Shown: positions 22,141 through 35,618 of the stretch, in pieces
Numbering within the stretch: position 1 is the stretch's first letter
Layout of the letters: each line of letters starts with the position of its first letter
Made by a program: the position numbers and the translations under genes
DNA from: Echinococcus granulosus
Taxonomy: Eukaryota > Platyhelminthes > Cestoda > Cyclophyllidea > Taeniidae
Assembly (NCBI RefSeq): GCF_000524195.1
Contig: NW_020170427.1
Coordinates: forward strand, 14,188 to 54,437
Direction: 5' to 3'
DNA: 40,250 nt
Notes under the pieces: generated by a model
What the model was told of the DNA's origin: nothing
The model's database searches: none
The model's input: only the letters and a program-made list of their open reading frames with translations

Positions 22141-22849
22141 GATGGTTGCATCACCTTCATGCCCTTTGGCATTCGGCATCCAAACGGGGCAGCTGGATTA
22201 CAAACCATGAATCTATGCACAACACTGTCAAAAAAATGATACTTAGAACAACTGAAATAGTACATGTATTCTCCCTTCTGCAAGAAACCCATTTTAATCC
22301 ATCCTTGGGTGGCCTTATCCCTTGATAATGAATTTACAGCACTTGTCACTCGATTTTCTTTCGCAATGCAAACGATCTCATCTGTCACACCAGAATACGA
22401 CGTCGCACATCAATTTGTTACCATTTGCCTACTTATCTCAGTGGGACCAAGGGAACCCTCTCTAGAGAAATCCAAAGTATGGAAGTTGGACTTGGGTATT
22501 TTCCAACCTTTTAGCAGCTCTTGATCTTCTTCTCTCCACACGATGCCCATGACTTTGTAAACCAAGTCGTGCATTTTATGCTGCGACAGCACCCGACAAC
22601 CACTTTATCACGGTTTACGGTCGTCCTGTATAAAAATAAACCTTCTCTGCTATCGACCTGGTCCAATCCTATCACTGGATTCCTATGGAACGAGAAGACA
22701 TTTCCAATGCATTTATTATAATCACATCGAGCTTATAGATATCAGATCTATGCAATTCGCACTATACAGGGCTGTAATTAGGTAATTAGAGGACCGCCAT
22801 TTGACCTGATATGCTCTAAGGACAGAAGCAGTGCGTATGCTCCCTTCTT
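22141..22849. other. spacer with unexplained protein-like frame on the - strand
   Basis: The - strand from 22592 down to about 22140 is one reading frame broken only by a single TGA at 22410-22412. The text looks protein-like (for example HDLVYKVMGIVWREEDQELL), but I recognise no family. The + strand frame at 22264-22524 overlaps it and looks no better. Treat this as an unexplained stretch, not a gene. Confidence 0.25.
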
Positions 22850-23510
22850 AAACCCTTCCAATAACACAGGTTGATTGTCAATGTAAGCAAGTGTCAGATT
22901 TGGGTGAAATGGTTGAAATTCCTAGCATATATTGTCAGTTTTCTCGGAATTAGTCCTAAGCCAAAGAGTTTCTGTTACCATGAAATATCCACGTCCAACT
23001 TCCCACTGTTAACTGGGTTAATTTGTAGACCACAGTAACTTTTCCGCCCTATATTCTCGCCTATATCGAACTCTTAAGCATTCACAGACCTTTTGCGCAA
23101 AAGTGCTTTACGTTTGAAACTCAACGATGGGACAGCTAAGGCATTTGACCTCTTAAAAATCGTCCTTACCAAGCTACTCCTCGGTACAGATGCCTCATGG
23201 AAAGTTGAAGGGGCTGTGGCATAAAAGGTAATTGGATATGAACCTTGGTGTCTTCAATTAAGACCGGCATGGCCTAGTGCACTTGTAAGGGAAATGTTGG
23301 CAGCCCATCTCCAGATCAAGCACTTCAGGCGCTACACTGAAGGTCGTGCTTTTAAGCTATTTAAAGACATATAACCCCTGATATGCACTAGACATTGAAT
23401 ATAGATGAGGGGGACAGAAGACTAGGTACTTTGAATTCCTCTAACAATTCATAAGGGAAGAAAACCAGAGAAAACAGAGCCTTTTTGCAGACACGTTAAA
23501 CTGCACCACT
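22850..23510 (+). pseudogene. decayed Ty3/gypsy reverse transcriptase-RNase H fragment
   Basis: Pieces of a Ty3/gypsy Pol protein appear in the right order on +, broken by stops and frame changes. First comes the end of reverse transcriptase (KCQIWVKWLKFL, then a GI-P-P block near 22950). Next is the connection region with ISNSxAFTDLLRKS (near 23055-23100). The RNase H domain follows, with AKAFDLLK, TDAS, REMLAAHLQIKHFRRY and the DHKPL site read as DI-stop-PL. Then comes a shadow of the ADALSR segment (ADTLN, about 23490). RNase H has lost part of the segment before TDAS. No LTR, gag or integrase belonging to it is visible. It is an old, inactive genomic relic unrelated in sequence to the TRIM copies. 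Confidence 0.75.
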
Positions 23511-24734
23511 CAGAGCGTAACAGTCTTGCTTTGGAAGCCACTGCCCTGCTTCCTACCCTTTCCCCTACCCCTAGCGAAATGGGATAATATAATCAAGTAT
23601 AGTAGGAAAAATTTTCGTTTCCTTTCTAAAACTAGAAATGGCTCTTCAGCTTCTTTTGTACTGCCGAGAAACCTCTTTATAAAAATCCCTTCTAGTATGG
23701 TTCGTCTTAAACTGAGTCTCCAACCGGTAAAGAGGCAGATGAGGAACTACGAAGTCAACACTAGAAGATCTCTGTTTTGCCAAATTTGTGTGTAGTTCCC
23801 TTTTTCTCTAAGGTGGCTATAGAAAGTTGCATACATTAGCAGCTTCTCTCTTGCTCCATCCGCACCTCTTGACACCACCTCATCCAGGCTTCCTCCTGTA
23901 TCCACACAGACAAAGTACTCTTAAGTTAACCATATTTCTTGTACACTTACGACCTCGGGTTCTCCTTATTTTCCTCAATAAATGGCCCGCTAGGTAAGTT
24001 AGGGTTAGAGCCTAACGTTTTGTCCTACTTCCGTGTTTAAGGCGAGTAACAGGTTGGGAGAATCGTTGCCCGGCCTAAATCGTTGAACCATGATTATCGT
24101 TAAATTGCGCAGCTCCTACAGACGCAGGGGAATCCTCCAGTATCCATCCTCCTTTGATCTGCTTTGGAATCACTTTCATCGTCCATAGGGCAAGCGGTTG
24201 TTCACATTATCCTGGTTATCCTCAACTACTGCTTTTTGAACTACTCGTCCTTATCAAATGACTCTTTTTAGCCTCTGTTTATTTTACTTTATTTATCTCT
24301 TTTGAAAGTAGGTATTTTTACCAGCGATTTGTGCTTTGCATTTGCAGTGGTTTGGATAATGCAATCTTACTAAGAGCATCTATCCTTTCGGCTAATGAAT
24401 AACTCCTGACTTGTGGATTTTTACTAACGATAATCGGGGTCAGGAGGATTTTACTTCCCTTCCCTTTAAAAAATTTGTAGTTATTTACAGCAATTTATGC
24501 ACCCTTTGAGACACCGTATTAAAGGATTTGTGTTGTGGCAATCAGAAGAATCATCCTCTTACTCTACTTATCGTTCTGCAACAACGTGGTCACCCTATTT
24601 AACTGCTTACACAGGTAAATATACAATTCATTTATGTCAGTGAGACACTGGTTTTTATTGTTTGTCTTAAGTTTCATCCTTTCTCAGGATCGTCGATAAG
24701 AAACTACGGTTCCGAATTAGGTGGTCCACTTTCG
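23511..24734. other. non-genic spacer
   Basis: No gene was identified. The frame at 23526-23795 (+) lies where integrase would follow the gypsy fragment, but I see no zinc finger or catalytic D-D-E motif in it. Confidence 0.45.
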
Positions 24735-25140
24735 TTGCCAAACGTTAAAGGACACGGGGCCATCCAGCCACCACCTACAGTCTTGTCCATCAAAACATAG
24801 TCGGTGCCATTAGAAACACACCCACGAAGCAGTCGCTCCAGTCATCGAATTTACATGTAACTGAAAAGAATTTGATCTTAACTTTACTGATTCCTCTTAA
24901 CAATTTGACTTGGTTTGGAGTTCCATCCTGTTTGGGAGCTGTAGTGGGGGAAGGGATAACATGCGGGTCATCTCGTGTGTCCATCACCGGTCGTACAAAC
25001 ACTGACCCAAAAGTAGATTTATTTAATAAAGGACGGGGTTTGAATTAGTTTTGTCGGCATGAGGTTTAACATCTACTCCTCCCTGTCGTTTCGTTCTCAC
25101 CTCAGTTCTGCCCAACTATACCCATCAGCTCATGTGTTAC
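24735..25140 (-). mobile_element. internal fragment of a TRIM element (copy C)
   Basis: On the - strand this matches the second half of the TRIM internal region, including the CCCAAACAGGA block that is interrupted by the gap in copy F. Neither LTR is present. The 70-codon frame at 24790-25002 (-) lies inside it and is the longest frame kept by this part of the repeat. Confidence 0.65.
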
Positions 25141-28100
25141 CGCTGTTGGTCTTTATTCTTATTTGAGAAGATGGTGTTGTTAATATCGCCGCATGTGGAT
25201 AGAAGAAAAATCTCAATTTGCGGTGCGGGCGAACTAACTATCAGTCGGATCTTTGTTTCCTATTGACAACGACGACATTTAAGATGATGCAACATGTAGA
25301 ATGTATAAAACGAATGAATGAAATATCGGTCCCTCTGGCTAAAGGAGCAGCTTAGGTAGCCGGTTGTCAGAGGCTCCTTGAATAGATTTTAAATCTATTT
25401 CCTTACCTTGAAGGATTTCGGGCTCTTTATCATACTGCGATAGGTCGACGACTGATAAATACTCTGGCCTAATTTCATCTACAACATCTGCTGGTACAAG
25501 TAGTAAGCTTTATGCTTCGAGGGTTCTAAGTATTAGTTCTATGCTCTCTTCCCTTCCTTGCTTGATATGGCTTGATATCGTATGCAGAAAGTCTCTGTCA
25601 GTTGGCGCCTAAACTTCGGGTTGTATAATTAAGTTCAATCCGAGATCTCTACAAAAACTGCCTGTTTCAGAGTCGATCCTGCTGTTTCTTACAACTTGTT
25701 GTCTTGGATAATGTTGAATTACCTCCAAGTAAATTAATACTTAAATTTGATTCGGTGGCACTTAAATTATCACAAATTTACTGGACAACTCTTCGTTTAC
25801 GTATGTGACTGCAGAATTTATGTTAAAAGTGGATTTATCCAAATTTATAAAATGCGTGACCAAAATGGTGGACATTCAGCGTCTATCCAAAATCAAAATA
25901 CACCAAAGAATAAACTAAAGCCTCGTGGAATGGCTCTTGGTGCGTCAATTTGCACTTTCAAGTAGACGAAAAGAACACACTTTTTAATAAATAACTTTCA
26001 TTTGTGGATAAGGTGCAGCATAATCTGTGGTGCATTTCATGCCGGCCAATTTTGCCCATTAACAGAGCAAGCTAACATACACATTCCCCTTTTATTTACT
26101 CCATCTCTTAACAGTTTGATGGAGAAGACTGATTTGCTAAGGTCATAACGCATTATTTGGAGCAATAATTTTACATGTTTACAAAAAATCTTATGGGAAA
26201 CCGGGATTTCTATCCACTTTGATGGATGGCGGTGTTGTCGTAGTCACCAAGATCGTACCACTCGGTGACTTGTTGCTTAATAATTGTGGCCAAAAAACTG
26301 CACTACTACTACTACTAATTCTATATTTAAGCTTGGTAAACGACTATATAAGGCTTGTTTTAAAGATGATAACTTTTGTATATGGAAAATCCGACAATCT
26401 CTTATTCTATTGATTTAAAATAAGTAAAAGGTCAAATTAATGGTTCACGAGGGTGGAAATTGTTGAACCAAATGTTACACTTGACAAAACTTGTCGCGTT
26501 ACCTTTTAGACAACTACGCTTAAAAGTAGTGTGAAGCTACATAAGTTTACTGATTTCTCAATGAGCAAAACAGCTAAATTTTGCGGGAATTGTAATTTGC
26601 TGTCAGTGATCATCACAATTGGTGATAAATAAAAATAAAACTTTGCAAACAATAAAGCAAATAGACATAAGTCATCATAAAAGTCCCATTATGTTCCCAT
26701 TTTTGTAATATTAAGACCAAATAGAAAAGAAGTAACAAGGACGCTTTACCCACCTTTTGCAAATTTCTGGACTGGTTCAACCTTAAAGTAAGTTTACCTC
26801 TACCATCTCCCTGTCAAAAGCTCCCCCGCAACATCGTTATTTATACTTTATTATTCCATTTAATCATTCTCTATGTTGCCATTTTGGTACCCCCCACCCC
26901 TTAGGCCACGCTTACCCTTTCTATTGTTCTTTGCTTCAGGGTGGCATGGACTTGTTTCTATTCATGATGTAGGTTTACCAGTTGAAATCCCATCTCAAAT
27001 TCTCGGGACAGGTCCTTATTTGTTGGTTTCATGGGAACAAATGAAATAAATGGATGTGAGACGGATTTAAAAGGGACCTTTGAAGCTTTTTTAAATGACA
27101 TTATTAAATGGAAATCTACGAAAAGTAATTTGATTTTAGCCCTGCATTATTTTACCGATTTAAACAAATATTGGTTGCAGCACAGTGCGCCTCAATAGCA
27201 TTAGAGTCATTTTTGAGAAGATAAAAGGGTTTAAAGGCCTACAGTCTTATTCACTATCAGTGGAAGGAGGACTTGGACAACAATCAACATGGATGGTATT
27301 AAGACGACACTATAGCACAAATATGGCGGCAGAATTGCAGCGACTAAAAGATCCGTGTAGTTAAATCTCTACTAAGGATAGGCCTCTCTCCTTTAAAATC
27401 CACTATTGACGCTCTCATGTCCGCTCTTTTGCCTCGTCACTCAGAAATGATAATAGTAAAGTAATTTTTTAGTGGACAAAGAGGCATTCGATTTCAACGA
27501 CAGTAACATTACCGGAGGATTTCGCTGAAGGCTCATTGTCTCGATGTTGCTCATGACCGAGCGCCATTCCGAGGTCACCACGCATCGCATGCCGTCCGTC
27601 TAAAAGCATGATACAGTGAGGTAGTTATATGAGTCTCTGTGTGGTTTATTCGGTCCTGGCACTTTTCAAGCATTACTTCGGTCTCTCCGTTCTTTGGACG
27701 CATAATGTTCATTGTATTAATAAGTGTATGGAAATTTCACTAAATGCTATAACGACACAATTTCACACCTCTGTGGTGCAAAGGAACAGGGATAATCTAA
27801 GAAACTAAAAAAGTTGGAAAAGGCTAAAGCCCACTTTCATTTAGTCAAGGTCAAGTAATGTACTCAAAATAATGTCTGAAAATAGTATTAGAATATTTTA
27901 ATTTGTCTGCAGAATCAAACAAAACAGCACCTTTGCCACCAGGTTTTTGGGACCCTTTTGCCTTTACACACCGTGTCTAGACTTGACAATATATCGGCTC
28001 AAGTGTTTTTGATTAATTGACTCTTTTTTCATTCATCCACAGTTACCCGGATGGTTATTGTAAACTCCACAAATGGTCTCGTCTACTAATTAGTCGCAAG

Positions 28101-31100
28101 TACCATATAACATTCAGATTAAACTACTAAAGAAGGCATCTTTGAATGTGTGTGGATGGTCAATATGACGCCTACCCACATTTAAACCCTGAACCATATC
28201 CTTCAATGAATATAAGCATCCACTCCTTATATGAATGTTTATGCATGATGCAACTTTTATGGATCCACGCATCCCTTTAGCATTACACAATTTGCGTATT
28301 CTTTAGCGTAGGTGAAATTTGCACCCAGCTTTCAAAATAAAACTATTGAAAAGACCATTTCATTTGTCAATGTTTGACGCATCAGAGCTTAACACGGAAT
28401 TCCAACATTCCTTTTTTTGGAATGCTCTCTATTCACTTAGAGCCGCAAAACACAATATAACTCGGCAATTTCGCCAAAAAAGTTTTAACAACTAAGGTAT
28501 GGTAAGAAACGGCCTAGAAATTTTATGGGGTTGGGTGCATCATGAAAAGGGATGTATGGGTTAGTACTTGATTAAGTTAAGGGTTCCTTTTGAGCAGAGG
28601 AACACAATACAATCGGTTTGTTTAAATCATATGCGAGATTTGCGCTGTTGTCTTTTGGCCCAATTTATGCTAATGGGAAATTTTTGGTTCAAATAATAGT
28701 GGGAACCTTATTCTGTACTCTAGGTTAAAAGAAAGTCATAAAGGTCTTTTTTATTAGGGAATATGAACGACAACCTTTCTTTACATCTCAGCCTTAGTGA
28801 AGTCAGTGACGGGTTCCAGCATCCAAAATGTTGCTTACGTGGCAGTGACGCTATTCTTCGTGATGTCAGTGATGGTCACATACCACATGCAGGGGTCAGC
28901 TTAGAGGTATGTTACGTGTAGCTTAGACGCGGAGATCATTCTTATTTGTAATATTTGGTAATAAACAAAAGTTGTTAATGCATGCAGCTTCTTGTGCTTC
29001 TCGTAGGGAATTGTCAAAAAAAAGTAAGTGGAGAACTTTTAAAATGTATTTAGGCTTCTATTACACGGAGCTTCAAGTTAGCATGGAATAGCACACAAAT
29101 ATAGTTATTCCGAGCAAGAAAAACACTTAGAGTAAAATAAAACGACTCACTATTTCTAAATAACGAAGAAAACGGTTATTTCGTTGCCTAACCAACCATC
29201 ATTTATGTGTGGTTAAAACTTGGGAATTACATTAATAAATGAATGCAAGTAATTTCTTACAGAATACACAGATAGTTAGGACATAATTGTGTGAAAACTT
29301 TGACACCACTCCTTGAGGAAAACGCATCCTGCTAGTGGGATCAAGTTTAGAGAAGTGGGTTTTAAAGAGTGAGGCAGATGTGACCTTTTTTGATAACGAA
29401 ATTCAAATTGGTCCTGTGTGTGCAACGCACAAAGGCGACAGATCTAAGATGCGTGTTACGACGCTAACTTGCATGACTTATGTAGCGAAAAAATAAACAA
29501 TTTAAGAGCATGAGTGGTTGAATTTTAGAGCTGACTGAGAAATCATCCCAACCCCTCTAGATCGCATCTGTGCCTTTAAAATAACTGCTGTTAGGAGGGT
29601 GAGGCGGGGTGTGACTTGAAACACAGACCTCCACTATCTGGGCACACTAAGACGGGGGCTTTTGGAGCTGAGGTGAGGTCAACTTGCTAATCCCTTGCCA
29701 AATACCCTACCCGACGCCATAGTACCTAAATGTGTGCAAAACTTCTTTCCGCTTTTTCAAGTCTTGCAGTCTTGATGCTCTTCATAAGCATCTGAGCACA
29801 TTCACACAAAGAAGACATACCGGTCTCTATCGAAAATCACATCTGCCTTTATGCGTACAGATACGATATTTTGCTACAATATACGTATGTCCATTTCACT
29901 TTATATGCTTACCTCCCCAATTTTTATTCGAATTGCAAAACGATCTCAGAGGGTGTGTCTAAAGATTTTGTTATTAAAATCCCGATTTCTATTAAGCCGG
30001 TTTTGCTTACGCCTTAAGCTGAAACGCATTTGAGAACTCGAGGACGCACACCTAGTTCGCATTTCAAATCAAACAGGTAAATGAATCTCTCCATCTTTCG
30101 ATCCAGAGTTTACAGATTTTGTAGAATTTGGTGTCTTTAGGCTATAACTTTAAAATCAACGAAATTGGATAACAGACGTTATTCTTGTAACTGCAGTAGT
30201 GTACTTTAAACATTTGTGGTGCACTTATGTGACAAGTGGAGGAATCAATCATTTGCGGTCAACACTGCAATCATTTAGAAATACAAGCCTGTATCCTGTT
30301 ACACTTTCCTTTGTTTAGCTCATTAACTTTGACTGGATATGAAGCTCCACTCTTTGAAAAACTGATTTAATCTCATTTGTATCCCATATCAGTACATTAG
30401 TCTCCCAACCGACTGACATGCTCCCTTGCAAGAAATTTGCATTTCTCCAATTCGGTTCAGCACTACTTCACCACTAACCGACCTTTATGAGGTGACCACA
30501 GGTTAGCTGGATTGACCGTATAGAGTCAGATACGCAGTATCGGATTAACAGAGACATGTAATAGGTGGTATGCTGATAAATATTCATTGTGTTCAGGAGC
30601 ATCTAAGCAAACGGAAAAAAAACTAGTGATGGCAGACATTACACGATTTTGTAATCGTGCTGATGAATTTTACAGTGATATTGCATGAAGCGGATCTCTT
30701 GAATGCCATGTTCAGGGTGCCTTTGAGGTAGAGTGATGCATAAGATCATTGTGAAAGTGTGTGTCCCTCTTGTATTCCCCTTTTCAGCACACGGGTTCCC
30801 TGAATGGGGGTGTGTACGCATGATGAAATGGAGGTAGGGGTCAACCATGTGCCCGGAGTCCCCATGAGTCATTGTAAAACTTGGGATCAGATCACTAGCG
30901 CCCCACTTCCGGTCACCGACAGCGGTTATTGTGTGGAAGTAGAAGTGGATTTTCCATTCAAATATCTTTCTTTATCAATATATACCGACTTCTTGAATGT
31001 TTCTGCTGGAGAGTAAATGTTAAACATTCTTCAAGAGGGTATAATCACTCAAAAGTGCGATTTTTTATTTGTTCCTGCATTTACTTCTTCGCCCGTGTGA

Positions 31101-33919
31101 TACTTTCAAATCTGCAAGATTCCTGAATTTATTAAGGACTACAAAATCTATTGCTCATAGGCACACATTATAACTATCAATCCCACAACACCTTTAAGCC
31201 GTTTGAGATGGTCTCTTGAGTGCGTGGATGGCTAAGTATTTGGCATCTTATAACTGGAATGCCGTGTTACAATCAAGTATTACTAGTTTCCTTCGTTCCT
31301 AGCGAGTTCCAAGCCTTCAATTCCCACTTTCATAAAAGATTTTATCTCTAAAAGTAGGCAACCTACCTCTAGCCTCCTCCGTTCCTATCTCAAGGTTATT
31401 TCATCAAAATTCGCATTTGATTATCAAATTTCAAGGACAAGTGATAACTATCATCCAAAATGATGTCACCAGAGGAATGGGAATGATGATGTGAGACAGT
31501 GCTCCCTTTGATGCTAAAGTATAACTCTTCTCACCTGTGCTTTTTGTGAAAAGAGGTCTTAAGTTGCCTAGTGGGAGTAAGAATAGGATAATCTTCCCAC
31601 TGGTTCACTAGTTCTGAGTGTTTCTCGGGAAGAAGTTTTCTCGCACACCCTTGGGGTGTATTAAGTTCTATCAGTTAGATGGATCTCAGTCGTAACTACT
31701 TGATCTTTAGCAAGCAAATCCTGGCGGATAGACGCATCTGCGGTCCGCCGCACGGAAATTGCAACTTTATGAGAATGGAGTGGTACATAGCCTAGATGTT
31801 GGGAGCTAAGGGCCCTTGAGATACAAATAATCATGCTTTTTCACACGGTAGTCAACGTACGTAGCAAGAAGCGACGATAAACGAAGCGATGGTCTTTCGG
31901 ACCTGTTTTTGTCCATACAAGCATTTACTCTACTGCCTCAATGGCTTTTCCCTCCTACATGACGAAGTTATTGCTGAATTATTTTGCCTCTTACACTAAG
32001 TATGACAGCGAGATCATGACATCTTACTCCTCATTTACTTTAGCCTGTAGCTGTGCGTATTTCTTTATTCAAGAATAGAGGGTCTTATTGAACTCGATAA
32101 ATATGTAGTAATGAATCACTAGCGCTAAACGATTTAAACTGTTTTTGGACCACACAATCTGCTACTACACCTCCTTCGCATATCAGATGAAGAACCTTTG
32201 CGGGTATATTCTGTACCACTGAAGTCGAATCATCCTGAGTTTGTAAAGCAGAAAATCTGGAATTAAGTCCTGCTTTCTATAAAATGAGAATTGCACATAG
32301 TTATGATGTTGCATGTAAACAGCCTCATGCATTCTGCACACCTACACATGTTAAGGGAATTCATTGACATGAGCTGCACTAAAATCAACACAAACTTTTG
32401 GTCAACTCATGTCATGCGTGTTTTTGCGTTGATAACAAGGCGAACTCAAAAACCTCAGTTTGCAAGAGGATAGGATTTAGGCCGGCCTATCTCATAACTG
32501 TCGTATTGCCCAAAAAACGGTCACCTTTTAAAGACATTCACTTGTCTTCGTTAAATAATGGTAAGATTTCTGATTTCTTAAAGTTGGACACTTGTTTTAG
32601 TAGTATATAACGGGCGAATCATTTCGTTTAGGGGAAAACACTAGAGTAGTGGTAAAGCGGAATGTTTAGTGCCAGTAACAAAGAACTGAGAAGCTAAAGG
32701 AGAGTTAATCATGCCTTATAGGTTGATGAGTCAAGCCTCTATTGTAAGTAAGCTGACAAAGACTAAAAGGATCAAAAGCCCACTTTACCCCACAGATTTT
32801 AGATATAATGAAAGGGACTAGCAATATTCTACTTAAAGCTAGCCTCATATTGCCAACCAAACAAAAATCTCTTGTTTTTGTTAGAAGTGGAGTGAATAAG
32901 GCGAAAAAGGAGCCATTTGTAAAGGTTAATAGTCAAAATATCACCTCTAACTGGATCTGCATAAAGTTATTCGCTTTAGAACCGAGGCTAAACTTCCCGT
33001 TTGCCTGGTTCACCACAGTTTAGGAGGACCAATCGACAACTTGCTCATCAATGCCATAGGCTACTAAGCTATGTGAAGGTGCCAAGCATGCTCTAATACA
33101 TTTGGCTACATTAGCAGCCTGAAAGTAGGAGGCGGAGGAGAGGTGGAGGAGGAGGAGGAGTGTCGTATTAGCTAGAACTTTATGACACAGACACCACGTG
33201 TAGACATTAGCACGTGTTTCACCCGTCACCTGCATTCTGTCGTGCAGACACATACACGCCCACGCATTGAAGCTGACGGCTGGGAATGGGAATAAAGTGG
33301 GTAAACAAGATTGCACCCTTTAACACCGATTGCCAAGTATCACCCTGCCCCAGACGTAACTACAAGATTGACCTTCCTCTTCGTCGTCGGAATGGTTGTT
33401 TTGATACACTTTGCAGCCGACCCTGTGAACCACTACTTCGCAGTTGCTATAGATGTAAATACAATTATACCCCAGTTTTGTCCCCGCTTTAGGGTTGTAT
33501 TCGGACACTCATCACAGTTTTGTTTATCTGGGTTCATCCATTATCACATACCTTGGTTAGTAATAATGAGCCATGGTTGTGTATTCTTAGCGGATTGAAG
33601 GCGGCTATTGCTAATCTGATAGAACCAAGGACGCAATCAAGTATTCTACTTTCTGCAAATCATATTTATTTGTCACAACAGTTGTGATTATAGGCACTAT
33701 GAAGAAAAATGTATTCAGCTACCACTTAGGATGGGCTTCCAGCCTTAGAGCTAGCAGTTCAAGAGGAGTTTACTTCATTCTTTGCGATTTGCATACAAAC
33801 AACTTTTCGAAATCCTTGCATTTTTGAGTTTTGGAATTACTTACAGCAATTTATTACCACAAGGCTATGCAGAAATTGCACCATTTTCATTTACTAACGA
33901 CACCACAAGTCAAAGAAAA
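25141..33919. other. long gene-free region
   Basis: In 8.8 kb I recognise no gene, RNA or TRIM copy. Open frames are short (77 codons or fewer before 33.0 kb, 98 or fewer after) and resemble nothing known. Minor features are a (CTA)n tract at about 26302-26317 and a GGA-rich microsatellite at 33127-33160. Decayed transposons too old to recognise by eye may be present. Confidence 0.45.
33127..33160 (+). repeat. GGA-rich microsatellite
   Basis: An imperfect GGA trinucleotide run, perfect over its last five units. It produces a run of Leu codons in the - strand frame at 33020-33316, which makes that frame suspect. Confidence 0.7.
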
Positions 33920-34898
33920 TGCAGCATTTTGATGATTTTTTCAGTTCCTCCTTTGGGTTTCGCGGGCATTGAAGGCTAGGCCTCTGTACTTCCGCCTGGA
34001 GGAACGGTCTCCAGGACAAGCCAGTGGCCTCTCAGTCTTTCTCTACGTCTACAAAACATATTCTGCTCAAGTATCACGACCTTTTTTGTCTGCAGGAACG
34101 ACTCAGAGCGCTACTTTGGTGGAAGCAGAAGGAGAACCCCATTCTAATGGCTAACAATCCCTATTCCCATTCCTAGACGTTAAACACTAACATGACGTAA
34201 GAAGGGCATAGGTGGCGAATGGGCGAATCCATGACGAATCCTAACGAAAGGGTCGGAAATAGAGTCAACCTTCGGCAGCCACCTCAGTCTCGTGTTCTAC
34301 AAGAACACTGGCAACAACTGAAGCGGCACTAAGTGTAGCCCTAAAGCATCTGGAAAAGTTTGTTGTGCAACTCCCTACGACATCTGCACAAAGGTGTCAA
34401 TGAAGTGAACACCTGATACCTCCTCCACCTCTCTACTAGCTTAAGAGAACCCAAGTAGATATATGTCGCAGAGCGGACCTGAAGTGAGGAGGAACAGACG
34501 AAAAACCTCATCTTCACAAAACTATCTAAATTAGTCCCTTCTCAAATGGCTCTGCTTTCAGGCTTGTGTTCTTACTATTGGTGATAGACATATGGGATGA
34601 CCAGCACATTGCTCCTTCCCCTCAATACAATTTTCAAACAGGAAATGCCAAGAGGGATTAGTGAAGTTGTTGTCAGATATCGTCTCAATTGCATGTGACT
34701 TCGATGACCGGCGCGGTTGGTTAGTCGGTGCCTTCCTTACACCACCGATTACGTTGCGGTAATCGACGTTAGGGGTTGACCACGGGAAGCGCCGATGGCG
34801 ATGAAGAACACGGTCAGCCCTTCTCTTTGATGGGTAATACATGTTCTGTCCTAGTATAGTGTCTTCTTTTTACTTTACGAAACACTTGGGGTGCTGCA
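33920..34898 (+). mobile_element. near-complete two-LTR TRIM element (copy E)
   Basis: The 5' LTR is 33920-34115 (196 bp, TGCAGCATTTTG... to GCTACT). TTGGTGGAAGCAGAAGG, the primer-site-like stretch, follows at about 34116. The internal region runs about 675 bp. The 3' LTR is only its second half, about 34790-34898, ending GTGCTGCA; the purine tract and LTR start were deleted together. No target duplication is visible. Open frames on both strands (33969-34154, 34558-34842) are repeat sequence. Confidence 0.8.
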
Positions 34899-35448
34899 GC
34901 TTAAGTTGGGATTCAGAGATTTGATCACAACTTAAAAATTTTGCATCCACAATACATCAAATCATGTGAGTGTTACTTGGAAGTAATTTAAAATTCACAT
35001 TCTAACAGACACAATTTATTGTACTTTGATTTCCCATCATCTAAGTCTAATAAATTGGCCTGTTTACTAGGATCCAAGAAGGCCTCTACGCACGTGATCA
35101 GCTAAAAATTTGACGATTACATCTGTTTTAAAGGGATCCGACAAGTAGACCCAGTAAATGAATGAAAAATTCTGGGTGTTAAAATGGTCATTTTGTTGTT
35201 GAATTAAAGTTTAGCGGCAGTCCACCGTGATGTGTTCCATTCATCAGAATTCGTCTAGTGGAGTAATAGCGGCGTATTTCGCTTTTGCATAAAACCGTTT
35301 GAAATCAGTCTGAATTATAAAATGAAATGCTGTTTATTATAAAAGAGGTCTCGATCATGCGTCTGGCTGTAAATGGGATTCCTTTCGTTAACTTTGCTAG
35401 ACAAAATCCGCAACCAGAGGATCAAGCGTCAAGAGTTGCGAACCGAAA
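34899..35448. other. non-genic spacer
   Basis: Nothing recognisable lies between TRIM copies E and J. Confidence 0.45.
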
Positions 35449-35618
35449 TGGAGCACTTCGAGACTTCCCTGAAGACGGAAGAAGTCATAATACCAGGGCA
35501 GAATGCGTGTCGCCGACGTACAGAGGTGCCGGGTGGCCACTGGCACGGAGCCTTGAGTTCCCCAAAGCCAATACGAAGAGTTGCAAGAATAATTGAAGAG
35601 CTACTACAAAATGCTACT
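35449..35618 (-). mobile_element. solo LTR of the TRIM family (copy J)
   Basis: On the - strand this is a single LTR of about 170 bp, with a deletion of roughly 35 bp in the GCGGACGCTTAAGG part. It keeps GTGGCCACC, ATTCTGCCCTGGTATTATGAC and the CTTCAGGGAAGTCTCG end. It has no internal region on either side and no clear target duplication. Two overlapping frames on + (35327-35596, 35373-35654) come from it. Confidence 0.7.

Noticed and set aside
22410..22412. TGA read as Trp (a nuclear copy of flatworm mitochondrial DNA) or selenocysteine
   Set aside because: The flanking text is hydrophilic and matches no mitochondrial protein, and no selenocysteine insertion element is seen.
24000..24020. 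Telomere-like TTAGGGTTAG
   Set aside because: It is less than two units long and interstitial, within chance expectation.
33020..33316. 98-codon - strand frame with a Leu run
   Set aside because: The Leu run is a translated GGA microsatellite and the rest has no recognisable motif.
34558..34842. 94-codon - strand frame, possible gene
   Set aside because: It lies entirely within TRIM copy E and reads against the element's own orientation; it is not kept in the other copies.
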